Positions 9,706-18,525 are shown, counted from the stretch's first letter. The stretch: DNA of 64,000 bases from LMUY01 sp964657445 (GCA_964657445.1 CAZZVB010000001.1:5617-69616), one strand, 5' to 3'. Made by a program: numbers and translations. Notes: generated by a model not told the origin, from the letters alone.

Positions 9706-10157
9706 AGCACACCGCGCAGGATCGGGAAGGGCACCTTCAGGCCGTAGGCGAACAACGCGACCCCGAACACCGTCACCGCGGCAGCCAGCAACAACGCCTC
9801 GATCAGCCGCGTGCTGCGGGTGCCCAGCGCTGCTACGAAGACGCAGGCGAAAATTGCCGGCAGCAATCCCGCGCCATTGGCCAGCACCACGAACAGCACC
9901 ACGGCGGCCCCGATCGCGGCCGCACCCCGCCAGTCCGGCGCACCCGTCGCATGGCCCTCCGCCGCAGGCTTGGCGATCACCGCCATCAGCACGCCCAGCA
10001 GCACCATGCCCGTGCCGAGTACGACGGGGAAAAATCCGGACCCCATGTCCGCCAGTTCGCCGAAGCCATATTGCTGCCCCTGGATAATGGCGAACGCGCC
10101 GATCAGGGCCACCAAAGCCCCGGCATAGTAGTCGCGATGCCGCGCGAAGCGGTTCAC
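9702..10157 (-). CDS. tctB: Tripartite tricarboxylate transporter, small permease TctB
   Basis: The 151-residue protein has about four membrane segments and matches TctB (DUF1468): an N-terminal RDYYAGALVALIGAFAI segment, then FFPVVLGTGMVLLGVLM. The GTG start at 10157 was chosen because it overlaps the TGA of the upstream enolase-superfamily gene (GTGA) and precedes the first conserved segment. A longer frame upstream reads only Arg-rich shadow sequence. TctB is the small membrane subunit that works with TctA. Confidence 0.88.
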   Translation of the reverse strand: MNRFARHRDYYAGALVALIGAFAIIQGQQYGFGELADMGSGFFPVVLGTGMVLLGVLMAVIAKPAAEGHATGAPDWRGAAAIGAAVVLFVVLANGAGLLPAIFACVFVAALGTRSTRLIEALLLAAAVTVFGVALFAYGLKVPFPILRGVL

Positions 10158-11317
10158 GCCGATAGCTCCCGCATGAGCGCGAACAGCGCGGGTTGCCGCT
10201 CGAACCCGATGCCGGGACAGTCCGGCAGGTTCAGCGTGCCGTTGGTCACGTGCATGTCCTCCGCGTAGCCTCCGAACGCCCCGAACACGCCTGGATAGGC
10301 TTCGCATCCACCTAAGCCGAGCCCGGCCGCAACCGCAAAGGACATCATGTTGCCGCCATGCGGGTAGATCTGCCGGCGGCTGCCGCCCATTGCCTCCATC
10401 CGTTGCACCATCGTGACATAGGCGGCAATGCCGTAGGCCTGCGGCGGATCGACCTGCAGCACGTCATGGTGCGGCCGGAAGCCGCCGAAACGCAGCAGGT
10501 TTTCCACGTCTGCCAGGCAGAACAGATTCTCCCCGGTCGCGAGCGGCGGGGCGTAGCGCCGGGCCAGCTCGGCAAACTCATGGAAGGCCTGCGGGCCGCA
10601 CGGCTCCTCGAACCAGCGCAGCCCGTATTCGGCGAGCCGGTCCGCATAAGCCTGTGCCCGCTCACTGCTGAGCGCCGCGTTGGCATCCACCGCCAGCCGG
10701 CCCGCATCGCCCAGGATCGCCAGCACCGCCTCGATCCGCCGGCAGTCGTCGCCCAGCGCCACGCCGCCGGTCTTGATCTTCAGCGCCGTATAGCCGTTGT
10801 CGAGATGGCGGCGGACTTCGTCCTGCAACAGCGCCAGATCATCCTTCGGCTGATACCAGCCGCCGCCGACATAGACTGGCACGGCGGCCCGCACCGGCCC
10901 GGCGCCGTGACGTTCCGCCAGCACATCCCAGAGCGGCCGGTCCATCGCCTTGGCCAGCGCGTCCCACACCGCCACCTCGATGGTGCCGACCGGGATGGAG
11001 CGTTCTGCATCGCCGCCGGGTTTCTCGCGCAGGACCATGCGCGCGGCGACCTTCGCCGGGTCGATCAGGCCTGCGGCATCGACCAGCGAGTCCGGCGGGG
11101 CGGACAGCACGCGCGGGATGAAGCGCTCGCGCATCACGGCGCCGCATGCATAGCGTCCGGTGGAGTTGAAGGCATAGCCTACGACGGGACGGCCGGCGCG
11201 GATGACGTCGGTCACCACGGCGACGATCGACGTCGTCATTTCCGAGAAGTCGAACGCCGCGTTGCGCATGGCCGACTGGACGGGAACGGCGCGTTCGCGG
11301 ATGGCGGTGATCCGCAT
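10154..11317 (-). CDS. Mandelate racemase/muconate lactonizing enzyme family (enolase superfamily) enzyme
   Basis: The 387-residue protein has an enolase-superfamily capping domain and a (beta/alpha)7-beta barrel. Visible catalytic features are the K180-I-K182 base pair, metal ligands D211, E237 and E263, D290, and a histidine at H320 (YPHGGN). These enzymes abstract a proton next to a carboxylate, giving dehydration, racemisation or cycloisomerisation of acids. Its position inside a TTT transporter operon suggests an acid-sugar dehydratase or similar enzyme acting on the imported solute; the substrate is unassigned. The ATG at 11317 starts one base after the preceding stop. Confidence 0.88.
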   Translation of the reverse strand: MRITAIRERAVPVQSAMRNAAFDFSEMTTSIVAVVTDVIRAGRPVVGYAFNSTGRYACGAVMRERFIPRVLSAPPDSLVDAAGLIDPAKVAARMVLREKPGGDAERSIPVGTIEVAVWDALAKAMDRPLWDVLAERHGAGPVRAAVPVYVGGGWYQPKDDLALLQDEVRRHLDNGYTALKIKTGGVALGDDCRRIEAVLAILGDAGRLAVDANAALSSERAQAYADRLAEYGLRWFEEPCGPQAFHEFAELARRYAPPLATGENLFCLADVENLLRFGGFRPHHDVLQVDPPQAYGIAAYVTMVQRMEAMGGSRRQIYPHGGNMMSFAVAAGLGLGGCEAYPGVFGAFGGYAEDMHVTNGTLNLPDCPGIGFERQPALFALMRELSA

Positions 11318-11318
11318 G

Positions 11319-12290
11319 TCAGACCGCCGTGATGCCGGCTTTGGCGATGATGTCACGCCACTTCGGCACCTCCGTTTCGATGCGCTTGCGCAGGCCGTCC
11401 GGCCCATTGGCCAGGACGATGAACCCGTCAGCCTGCAACTGAGCGTTCACCGTCTTATCGTTCAGGATCGCCAGGCTGGCTTGCGCCAAGGCGTCCACGA
11501 TGGCCGGCGGCGTTTTGGCAGGCGCCAGGAATCCCTGGAAGGTGTCGGTGACGAGGTCCTTGTAGCCGGCCTCCGGCATGGTCTGCACATCGGGCAGGTC
11601 GAACCACCGTTCGCCCCAGGTGATGCCCAGCCCGTTCAACGCGCCGCTGACGATCAGCGGGTGGGCGGGGGACAGCGCCACGCAGGCGAGTTGCGTGGTG
11701 GAGCTGAGCACGGCCTGAACCGCCGGACCCGCGCCGCTGAATGGCACGTGCGTCACCTTGATGCCGGCGTCGATCTTCAGCATCTCGCCGGACAGATGCG
11801 GCGTCGAGCCGATGCCGGGGCTGCCATAGCTGAGCGCGTTAGGATCGGCCTTTGCCCGCGCCACCAGGTCCGCGATCGTCTTGATGCCGCTTTTCGGGTC
11901 GGCGATGAACACGTTGGGCGATGTGCCGAGTTCCGCGATCGGGGCGAAATCGGTGTACACGTCGAACGGAACGCGCTTGTAAAGCGACGGGTTGGCCACC
12001 AGCGCGCTCGACGCCACCAGCAGCGTGTAGCCGTCCGGGTCGGCGTGGGCCACCACGTTGGCGCCGATATTGCCGCCCGCACCCGCCCGGTTCTCCACGA
12101 TGAACGAGCCGCCGAGGCGCTCGCCCAGATGGGCCGCCATGATCCGGGCCATGATGTCGGTCGGGCCCGCCGGCGCGAACGGCACGATGATGCGCACTGG
12201 CCGGTCCGGGTAGCCCGCCGCCTTTGCCCGGCTGGCCAACGCCAGCCCGGCCGAGCCCAGCAGTACGCTGCGCCTGTTCAATCCCGCCAT
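11319..12290 (-). CDS. TctC/Bug-type periplasmic binding protein
   Basis: The 323-residue protein has a signal peptide containing RRSVLLGSAGLALAS, possibly Tat-like. Its mature part is typical of the Bug family: YPDRPVRIIVPFAPAGPTDI near the N-terminus, then VENRAGAGGNIGA and DGYTLL. Bug proteins bind carboxylated solutes and hand them to TctA/TctB. It is encoded between the enolase-superfamily gene and the cyclase gene in the same reverse unit. A GGGGAGAA ribosome site precedes the ATG, which fixes the start at 12290. Confidence 0.93.
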   Translation of the reverse strand: MAGLNRRSVLLGSAGLALASRAKAAGYPDRPVRIIVPFAPAGPTDIMARIMAAHLGERLGGSFIVENRAGAGGNIGANVVAHADPDGYTLLVASSALVANPSLYKRVPFDVYTDFAPIAELGTSPNVFIADPKSGIKTIADLVARAKADPNALSYGSPGIGSTPHLSGEMLKIDAGIKVTHVPFSGAGPAVQAVLSSTTQLACVALSPAHPLIVSGALNGLGITWGERWFDLPDVQTMPEAGYKDLVTDTFQGFLAPAKTPPAIVDALAQASLAILNDKTVNAQLQADGFIVLANGPDGLRKRIETEVPKWRDIIAKAGITAV

Positions 12291-12337
12291 CTCGTTCTCC
12301 CCTCGCGGCGCGTTCGCGCGCCGTCGTTGCGTTGTGG

Positions 12338-13333
12338 TTAGCGTATCACAATGGGGTTTAACGGCGAACCGACGGCCCCGGTGATCGGCAGCGCCGGCGC
12401 CACGAACAGGAAGTCGTAGGTCTTGTCCGCCGCGCATTCCTGCGCCAGCACGTCGAGCTTGAAGATCTCGCCCATCGTCAGGCCCATGATCGGGATGCAG
12501 ATCCAGTGCCAGGGCTGGTTGATGCCCTCCGAGTTGTTCGGCCGCACCTCGACGCCCCAGGTATCCGTCGCCACTGCCGACACCTGGTGCGCCTGCAGCC
12601 AGTCCAGCGTTTCGAAGTCGAGGCCGGGCGCGTCACCGCCGGGGTAGCCGTCCCATGACCCGGCGGCCAAACAGCGCTCCATCTGCCCGGTGCGGATCAG
12701 CAGGTGGTCGCCCCGCCCGACCGCGACGCCCTGCGACGCGCAGGCGCCGTCCAGCATGTCGTTGGTGATCGCGAACCCGTCCGGCAGCGCGTCCATCCCG
12801 AGGTGGCGCGCGATGTCGAGCAGCACGCCGCGCCCGACCATCTTCTCCTTCGTGTGGTGGATGCCGGCCTTGGCCGCGCCGAAGGACGACACCTCCCGGC
12901 AATCATAACCGTTCCACATGTGGTCGTCGAAGAAGATGTGGCCAAGCCCGTCCCAGTGCGTGCCCGCCTGCAACGGGAACAGCACCATGTCATCGGCGGA
13001 GCGGATGCCGCGCTTGTCGAGCGTGCCGGAATACGCATCCGAACCGCTGCGCAGCATGGTATGCACCGGGTTGAAGCGTCCAACCGGCGGGAATTTGGTC
13101 TTGCCGCCCTGCGGCCCGTCCTTGTCGTAGTTCAGCGCCAGGGAGATGACCTGCCCCTTGCGCACCAGCCCGGCGGCGCGGACGATATCGGCGGGCGTGG
13201 TGTAGTTCAGCGTGCCGACATTGTCATCGGGCCCCCACTTGCCCCAGTTCTTCAGCCGCGCCGCCGCAGCGTCGAGCTCGGTGCGGGTGACGCGTGTCGG
13301 CTGGCCTGGCTCAGCCCGTACGTTGGTGTCCAT
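12338..13333 (-). CDS. Cyclase-family metal-dependent hydrolase
   Basis: The 331-residue protein belongs to the cyclase/kynurenine-formamidase-like family (PF04199). It has the metal site AGTHWDGLGH, with H126, D128 and H132 as likely ligands, and a conserved W..WGPDDNVGTLN block near the N-terminus. Family members hydrolyse cyclic or N-formyl amides and related bonds. A GGGGAAAG ribosome site supports the ATG at 13333. It overlaps the end of the upstream tetR gene by 23 bases, placing it in the repressor's operon. Substrate is unknown. Confidence 0.88.
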   Translation of the reverse strand: MDTNVRAEPGQPTRVTRTELDAAAARLKNWGKWGPDDNVGTLNYTTPADIVRAAGLVRKGQVISLALNYDKDGPQGGKTKFPPVGRFNPVHTMLRSGSDAYSGTLDKRGIRSADDMVLFPLQAGTHWDGLGHIFFDDHMWNGYDCREVSSFGAAKAGIHHTKEKMVGRGVLLDIARHLGMDALPDGFAITNDMLDGACASQGVAVGRGDHLLIRTGQMERCLAAGSWDGYPGGDAPGLDFETLDWLQAHQVSAVATDTWGVEVRPNNSEGINQPWHWICIPIMGLTMGEIFKLDVLAQECAADKTYDFLFVAPALPITGAVGSPLNPIVIR

Positions 13334-14027
13334 TGGTCTTTCCCCTCTGTTTGGTGTTCGGCCGTTTGGGCCGGGTTGGCGGCACGGACCGGAAGCCCGC
13401 CGCAAGAAATGGCACCAGGTGGCGCAACGCAGCCTCGGTATCGCCGGGGTCGCACGCGCCGCCGGTCAGCGACTGGATGCGGCCCGGATCGGCCATGGTG
13501 TAGAACATGGCGCCCAGCAGGAAGTGGAACCGCCAGCCCAACTCCTCCGCAGCAAGATCGGGCAACAGGCGGTGCAGGGCGGCAATGTAATGCTTGCTGG
13601 AGTCATCGAAGGCGCTGGCGAGGATGCGGCGGCTGAACGCCTCCGGCTCCGTCGCCAGCCGGGCGCGCAGCTTGACGAACATGCGGCCACCGAAGCGCGT
13701 CTCCGCCCCCATGGTCAGCGCCGGGCGCAGGAAGGCCTCGATCACCCGTTCCAGCGTCGGCTCGGTGATCTCGTCCAGCAGCCGCATGCGTTCTTCGGCG
13801 ATCGGCTGGGCGCGGGCGGCGAAGATTTCCGCCAGCAGGTTCGCCTTCTCACCGAAATGGTAGTTCAGCGCCGCCAGGCTGACGTCGGCCGCTGCGGCGA
13901 TCTGGCGGATGCTGACCGCGTGCCAGCCGTGCTCGGCAAACAACCGCTCCGCCGCGTCGATAAGGCGCTGCCTAACCGGCTTGATCGCATCTGCATGGCC
14001 CGAAACTGTTGCGGCAGCCGCTTCCAT
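13311..14027 (-). CDS. TetR/AcrR-family transcriptional repressor
   Basis: The 238-residue protein has an N-terminal TetR helix-turn-helix (about residues 15-62: RQRLIDAAERLFAEHGW, then IRQIAAAADVS, then LNYHFGEKANLL) and a ligand-binding C-terminal domain. It heads the reverse operon (tetR, cyclase, binding protein, enolase, tctB, tctA) and is divergent from the BKACE gene. A perfect 12-base palindrome lies 17-28 bases upstream of its ATG, so it probably represses both itself and the divergent genes. The inducer is presumably a pathway acid or its CoA or keto derivative. An AAGGCGG ribosome site fits the ATG. Confidence 0.92.
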   Translation of the reverse strand: MEAAAATVSGHADAIKPVRQRLIDAAERLFAEHGWHAVSIRQIAAAADVSLAALNYHFGEKANLLAEIFAARAQPIAEERMRLLDEITEPTLERVIEAFLRPALTMGAETRFGGRMFVKLRARLATEPEAFSRRILASAFDDSSKHYIAALHRLLPDLAAEELGWRFHFLLGAMFYTMADPGRIQSLTGGACDPGDTEAALRHLVPFLAAGFRSVPPTRPKRPNTKQRGKTNGHQRTG

Positions 14028-14043
14028 ATCCGCCTTGACTGGA

Positions 14044-14055
14044 ACGAACGTTCGT
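14044..14055. promoter_or_regulatory. Palindromic TetR-type operator between divergent genes
   Basis: ACGAACGTTCGT is a perfect 12-base palindrome in the 89-base gap between tetR and the BKACE gene. On the + strand it lies between TTGACT (14035-14040) and TATAGC (14055-14060), which resemble -35 and -10 boxes but with a short 14-base spacer. AACGAACGTTCG-like sites are typical for TetR/AcrR repressors. Autoregulation and control of both operons is inferred. Confidence 0.7.
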
Positions 14056-14116
14056 ATAGCGTCCCTTTCAGAAGAACCAATGTCAAGTGATCCGATAGGG
14101 AGTTGCGCCGAGCATC

Positions 14117-14992
14117 ATGAGCAAGACCATCCTGAGCTGCGCCGTCACCGGCAACCAGACGACGCTGGCGCAACATCCCGGGCTGCCCTGCACGCCGGAA
14201 CAGATCGCCACCGCCTGCATCGATGCCGCCAAGGCCGGCGCGGCGATCACCCATATCCACGTGCGCTATCCGGACGGGCGCCCCTCGATGGAGCTGGCGC
14301 ACTATAAGGAAGTGGTGGACCGCATCCGCGACAGCAGCACGGACGTGATCATCAACCTGACCACCGGGCCGGGCCAGCGCTTCATCCCCGGCAAGGAAGA
14401 CCCGTCGGTCGCCGCACCCGGCACCACGCTGACCCACCCGATGCGCCGCGTGGAGCACGTGATCGCGCTGAAGCCGGAAATCTGCACGCTCGACCTCAAC
14501 ACCATGTGGTCCGGCACCTCGGCGGTGATCAACTCGCCGGAAAGCATCACCACCATGGCGAAGGCGATGAAGGAAGCCGGGTCGAAGCCGGAGCTGGAGG
14601 TGTTCGACGGCGGCGATATCCAGCTCGCCAAGATGCTGATCTCCCAGGGCGTGCTGGACAGCCCGGCACTGTTCCAGATCGTCACCGGCATCCGCTTCGG
14701 GTTTGAGCAGACGCCGCAGACCATGGCGTACGCACGCTCGATCCTGCCGCCGGATGCGGTCTGGGCCGGGTTCGGCATCGGCCGCATGGCCTATCCGATG
14801 CTGGCGGCGGCCTTCCTGCTCGGCGGCCATTGCCGCGTCGGGCTGGAGGATGCGGTCAATCTGCGCCGGGGCGTGCTGGCGCCCGACAATGCCGCTATGG
14901 TGCGCAAGGCCGCGCACATCATCGACGAGCTCGGTGGTGAGCTGGCGACGGTGGCCGAGGCGCGGGAGATGCTGGGCCTGACGAAACACTAA
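14117..14992 (+). CDS. BKACE-family beta-keto acid cleavage enzyme (DUF849)
   Basis: The 291-residue TIM-barrel protein belongs to the 3-keto-5-aminohexanoate cleavage enzyme family. The zinc ligands are visible as H46-I-H48 and E244 in GLED (242-245), and the TGPGQRF loop is present. BKACE enzymes react a beta-keto acid with acetyl-CoA to give acetoacetate and a CoA ester. Which beta-keto acid is used depends on active-site residues that cannot be assigned here. It is the first gene of the forward half of the TetR-controlled island and is followed by an amidohydrolase. Confidence 0.92.
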   Translation: MSKTILSCAVTGNQTTLAQHPGLPCTPEQIATACIDAAKAGAAITHIHVRYPDGRPSMELAHYKEVVDRIRDSSTDVIINLTTGPGQRFIPGKEDPSVAAPGTTLTHPMRRVEHVIALKPEICTLDLNTMWSGTSAVINSPESITTMAKAMKEAGSKPELEVFDGGDIQLAKMLISQGVLDSPALFQIVTGIRFGFEQTPQTMAYARSILPPDAVWAGFGIGRMAYPMLAAAFLLGGHCRVGLEDAVNLRRGVLAPDNAAMVRKAAHIIDELGGELATVAEAREMLGLTKH

Positions 14993-15012
14993 ACCTAAGG
15001 GGAGGAAGCAAG

Positions 15013-16101
15013 ATGCCGACAAGGCGCAATTTCCTGCGGACGGCCGGTTTGGCCTTCTGCAGTTGCTGCATGCTGGACAACGCGAAGGCGCAGCTCGCAT
15101 CGACCCGCACGCCGGTCACCGTGGCCGGCAAGCGCGTCAAGACGATCGACACGCACTGCCACTGCCTGTTCTCCGATGCGGTGGCCTTGATGGGTGACGC
15201 GGCACAATCCGTCATGCCGCCCACCAAGGGTGTCGCCGAACATTTCCTGCAACAGGATGGCGGGGTGGCGGCGCGGCTGAAGCTGATGGACGACATGGCC
15301 ATCGACATGGAGGTGCTGTCCGTCAACCCCTATTGGTACAAGCAGCCGCGCGACATCGCTGCCAAGATCTGCGCCATCAACAACGAGGCGCTGTCGCAGC
15401 TTTGCAGTGCCCATCCGGACCGTTTCGCCGCCTACGCCAGCATCGCGCTGCAATACCCGGACATGGCCGTGCAGCAACTGGACGACGCGATGCGCAAGCA
15501 GGGCCTGAAGGGCGCCGCGATCGGCGGCACCGTGCTCGGCGAAAGCTTCTCCCAGCCGCGCTTCGACCCTGTCTGGGCCAAGGCCGAGGAGCTGGGCGCC
15601 GTGCTGTTCATCCATCCGGGCGGCGTGCCGGAGCTTGCGGCCCGCGTGGCGGGGAATGGCTGGCTGGCCAACACCGCCGCCTACCCTCTGGAAACCACGG
15701 TGGCGCTGCAGCACCTGATCTTCGAGGGCACGCTGGACAAGTTCCCGAAGCTGAAGATCCTGTCCGCGCATGGCGGCGGGTATTTCCCGTCCTATGCGCC
15801 GCGGGCGGACCATGGCTGCTTCGTCTCGCCGCAGAACTGCAACCCTGGGATCGTGCTGAAGAAGCAACCGACCGAATACCTCAACCAGTTGTATTTCGAC
15901 TCGCTGGTGTTCACGCCGGAGGCGCTGCGGCACCTGGCCGCACAGGTCGGCGCAAGCCAGATCATGCTCGGCACCGACGCGCCCATTCCGTGGGAGCTGC
16001 ATCCCGTGGACCCCGTCATGGCGACAGCCAGCTTCAGCGACGAGGAGAAAGCCGCCATCCTGGGCGGCAATGCGATGCGCCTGTTCGGGCTGACCAGTTG
16101 A
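15013..16101 (+). CDS. Exported amidohydrolase-family protein (amidohydrolase 2/ACMSD-like)
   Basis: The 362-residue protein begins RRNFLRTAGLAF, a twin-arginine-like signal, and is probably exported. The mature part is an amidohydrolase-2 TIM barrel with metal ligands at H48-C-H50, H201 (FIHPGG), H253 (SAHGGG) and D322 (LGTDAP). The family includes decarboxylases such as ACMSD and several hydrolases. A strong GGGGAGGAAG ribosome site lies before the ATG, 20 bases after the BKACE stop. Its substrate is unknown; context places it in the same catabolic island. Confidence 0.87.
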   Translation: MPTRRNFLRTAGLAFCSCCMLDNAKAQLASTRTPVTVAGKRVKTIDTHCHCLFSDAVALMGDAAQSVMPPTKGVAEHFLQQDGGVAARLKLMDDMAIDMEVLSVNPYWYKQPRDIAAKICAINNEALSQLCSAHPDRFAAYASIALQYPDMAVQQLDDAMRKQGLKGAAIGGTVLGESFSQPRFDPVWAKAEELGAVLFIHPGGVPELAARVAGNGWLANTAAYPLETTVALQHLIFEGTLDKFPKLKILSAHGGGYFPSYAPRADHGCFVSPQNCNPGIVLKKQPTEYLNQLYFDSLVFTPEALRHLAAQVGASQIMLGTDAPIPWELHPVDPVMATASFSDEEKAAILGGNAMRLFGLTS

Positions 16102-16145
16102 GGCGGTTCCTAAGTCTGGGCGGGTTACCCTCCCTTCATCCACGA

Positions 16146-16275
16146 CCGTCATGCCAGGCCTCGAGCCTGGCATCCACGCCGCCGCCGGCTTTGCCAGAAT
16201 GAACTCGAGCCGCAATTTTCCACGCTGGCCAGGCCGATGGAACGACCCATCCGTGGACAGGGCCCGGCATGACGG
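16146..16275. repeat. REP-like interspersed element with inverted ends
   Basis: This 130-base intergenic unit is bounded by CCGTCATGCC (16146-16155) and its inverse GGCATGACGG (16266-16275). Its left part forms a perfect 9-base hairpin: ATGCCAGGC at 16151-16159 with GCCTGGCAT at 16165-16173, loop CTCGA. Both ends show the CCGTCATGCC...CATCCACG pattern of widespread alphaproteobacterial palindromic repeats. It may also act as a terminator after the amidohydrolase gene. Confidence 0.6.
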
Positions 16276-16293
16276 CGGCAAGATTGGGCTCCT

Positions 16294-17292
16294 ATGCAAT
16301 CGCCCTCTCCCGTGAAGAGCGGGATAGGGAGCGCATGGCCCCGCGCGCTCGTCCTGCTGCTTCTGCTGCTACCGTTCGCCGCTGCGGCACAGGATTATCC
16401 TACGCGGCAGATCCGCGTGCTGGAGCCGCTTGCGGCGGGAAGTGCCGTGGACGTCGTTACCCGGATCGTGACCGAGAAGATGGGGCTTACGCTCGGGCAA
16501 GGTCTTTATGTCGATAATCAGCCAGGCGCCGCCGGACTGATCGGCATGCGGACAGGGATGCGCTCGCCGCCCGACGGCTACACGATCATCGCCGTCAACG
16601 ACAGCGTGGTGACCGTGCTGCCGAACATGCGCGTCGATGCCGGCTACGATCCACGCAAGGATTTCACGCCGATCATCCAGCTGGTGCGCATCCATTGGGC
16701 GCTGGTCGCGAACCCGAACTTCCCAGCCACCACCGTTCAGCAGTTCATCGCGGCGGCGAAGGCAATGCCCGGCGCGATCGACTTCGCCTCCGGCGGGCAA
16801 GGCAGCCCGCAGCAGATCGGGATGGAGCTGTTCGTCCGGGCGGCCGGCATCCAGCTCGTGCACGTGCCTTACCGCGGCGCGACACCGGCACTGAACGACG
16901 TGCTGGCGGGGCAGGTCCCGGTCATGTTCACCGCCTTGCCGACACCGTTGCCGTTCATCGCCGCGCATAAGCTCACCATTCTCGGCACCGCCGACCTGCA
17001 TCGCTCGGCGACCCTGCCGGACGTGCCGACGATCGCCGAGCAGGGGCTGCCCGGGTTCGAGTTCCTGGCCTGGGGCGCGCTGCTGGCGCCACCGGGCACG
17101 CCGGCGCCGATCGTGGCCAAGCTGCAGCAGGCCGCTGCGGCGGCGCTGGCAGACCCGGCGATCCACAAGCAGCTGACCGATTTCGGCTACGACGTGGTGG
17201 GCGGCTCCTCCGACGAGCTGAAGGCGCTGATCGCCAAGGATTACGCCCAGAAAAAGGACCTGCTGCTTGCCGCCAACATCCACGCGGACTGA
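16294..17292 (+). CDS. TctC/Bug-type periplasmic binding protein, second copy
   Basis: The 332-residue protein has an N-terminal hydrophobic signal (LVLLLLLLPFAAAA) and then the Bug fold: YPTRQIRVLEPLAAGSAVD, VDNQPGAAGLIG and PDGYTII. The substrate loop differs from the 11319-12290 copy, so the ligand may differ. There is no further tctA/tctB next to it, so it may share the permease at 8179-10157. The start could be ATG 16294 or GTG 16312; no strong ribosome site separates them. The next gene begins inside its last 26 bases. Confidence 0.9.
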   Translation: MQSPSPVKSGIGSAWPRALVLLLLLLPFAAAAQDYPTRQIRVLEPLAAGSAVDVVTRIVTEKMGLTLGQGLYVDNQPGAAGLIGMRTGMRSPPDGYTIIAVNDSVVTVLPNMRVDAGYDPRKDFTPIIQLVRIHWALVANPNFPATTVQQFIAAAKAMPGAIDFASGGQGSPQQIGMELFVRAAGIQLVHVPYRGATPALNDVLAGQVPVMFTALPTPLPFIAAHKLTILGTADLHRSATLPDVPTIAEQGLPGFEFLAWGALLAPPGTPAPIVAKLQQAAAAALADPAIHKQLTDFGYDVVGGSSDELKALIAKDYAQKKDLLLAANIHAD

Positions 17293-18328
17293 GCCGGCCG
17301 GCGTACTCACCGCGTTCGCGCAGCGGGCCTTCGTCGCGGTGGGCCTGCCCAGCGGCGATGCGGCGGAAGTCGCCGGGCTGATGATCGAGGCCGATCTGGT
17401 GGGGGCGGACGCCCACGGCATCTTCCGGCTGCCGCAGTACGTTCGCCGCATCGAGGGCGGCGCCGTCAACCGCACCCCGGCGATCACCGTGAACCGCACC
17501 GCAGCCGCGACCGCGCTGGTGGACGGCGACAACGGCATGGGCCACCTGGTGATGTCGCGCGCCGCGGACACGGCCGTTCAGCTCGCCAGCGAGTCCGGCG
17601 TCGGCTGGGTCGGCGTGCGACGCTCCAACCACGCCGGGCCAGCCTCGCTCTATGCCGCGATGCCGCTGGCGCACGGCATGGTGGGGATCTACTCCGCCGT
17701 GGCCAGCGCCAACCACATGGCGCCCTGGGGCGGGACGGACCTGCTGCTGGGCACCAACCCGCTTGCGGTGGCACTCCCGGCCGGCGACGCGCCGCCCGTG
17801 ATCCTGGACATCGCCACGACCGTCGTCTCCTACGGAACGATCAAACGCTACGTCCTGCAGGGCAAGACGATGCCGGAGGGCTGGATGATCGACCGCCGCA
17901 CCGGCGCCCCGCTCACCGACCCGGCGCAGGCAGCGCACGGCGTGCTGCTGCCGATCGGCGGCTACAAGGGCGCGGGCTTGGCGATGATGCTCGGCCTGCT
18001 GGCAGGCACGCTGAACGGTGCCGGGATCGGCCGTGACGTGGTGGACTTCAACGCCGACGACAGCAGCGAGACCAACACTGGCCACTTCATCCTCGCCCTG
18101 GACGTGAAGCGCTTCATCGACCCGGCGTTGTTCGCCGCCGGCATCGCCGCGCATCTGGCCGAGTTGCACGGGTCCGCTCTGTTGCCCGGCGCCGGGTCGA
18201 TCCGCCTGCCCGGCGAGGAGCGCGCCCGCCGCCGCGAGGAACGGGCGCGTAACGGCATTCCGCTGGTTCCGGCCTTGGTTGCCGTGCTGGACCAGCTTGG
18301 CGAGCGATTGGGGATCGGCGCGCTGTAA
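17267..18328 (+). CDS. Ldh-type NAD(P)-dependent oxidoreductase (malate/L-lactate/ureidoglycolate dehydrogenase family)
   Basis: The 353-residue protein is in the type-2 malate/lactate dehydrogenase family (Ldh_2). Visible family marks are DAHG (48-51), the VDGDNGMGH block, the SNHAG motif with catalytic H122, and SVASANHMAPWGG. Members reduce 2-oxo acids to 2-hydroxy acids with NAD(P)H, or the reverse. The TTG start overlaps the binding-protein gene by 26 bases and is the only start near the conserved N-terminus, so translation is probably coupled. It fits as an oxidation step on the imported hydroxy acid; that is inference. Confidence 0.87.
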   Translation: MPPTSTRTEPAGVLTAFAQRAFVAVGLPSGDAAEVAGLMIEADLVGADAHGIFRLPQYVRRIEGGAVNRTPAITVNRTAAATALVDGDNGMGHLVMSRAADTAVQLASESGVGWVGVRRSNHAGPASLYAAMPLAHGMVGIYSAVASANHMAPWGGTDLLLGTNPLAVALPAGDAPPVILDIATTVVSYGTIKRYVLQGKTMPEGWMIDRRTGAPLTDPAQAAHGVLLPIGGYKGAGLAMMLGLLAGTLNGAGIGRDVVDFNADDSSETNTGHFILALDVKRFIDPALFAAGIAAHLAELHGSALLPGAGSIRLPGEERARRREERARNGIPLVPALVAVLDQLGERLGIGAL

Positions 18329-18350
18329 ACATTGGTTAGGCGGGGAAAGG

Positions 18351-18370
18351 GGATGGGTCTTCACCCATCC
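18351..18370. terminator. Hairpin between the Ldh-type gene and the act operon
   Basis: GGATGGGT (18351-18358) and ACCCATCC (18363-18370) form a perfect 8-base stem closed by a CTTC tetraloop, 22 bases past the dehydrogenase stop. It marks the end of the catabolic island before the respiratory operon. Confidence 0.5.
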
Positions 18371-18525
18371 TACAGGCGCCGAATGTACGCCATTACGTGA
18401 TTGCAGGCCGGATTGCCGGATCAGGGTGGCACGCTAAACCTTCCATCCATGAATGGCCTTCAACGCAGCGGACATGTTCTCCCGGACATGGCGCCGGCTA
18501 TTCGTCCCCGCTGCGGCCGCGCCTG

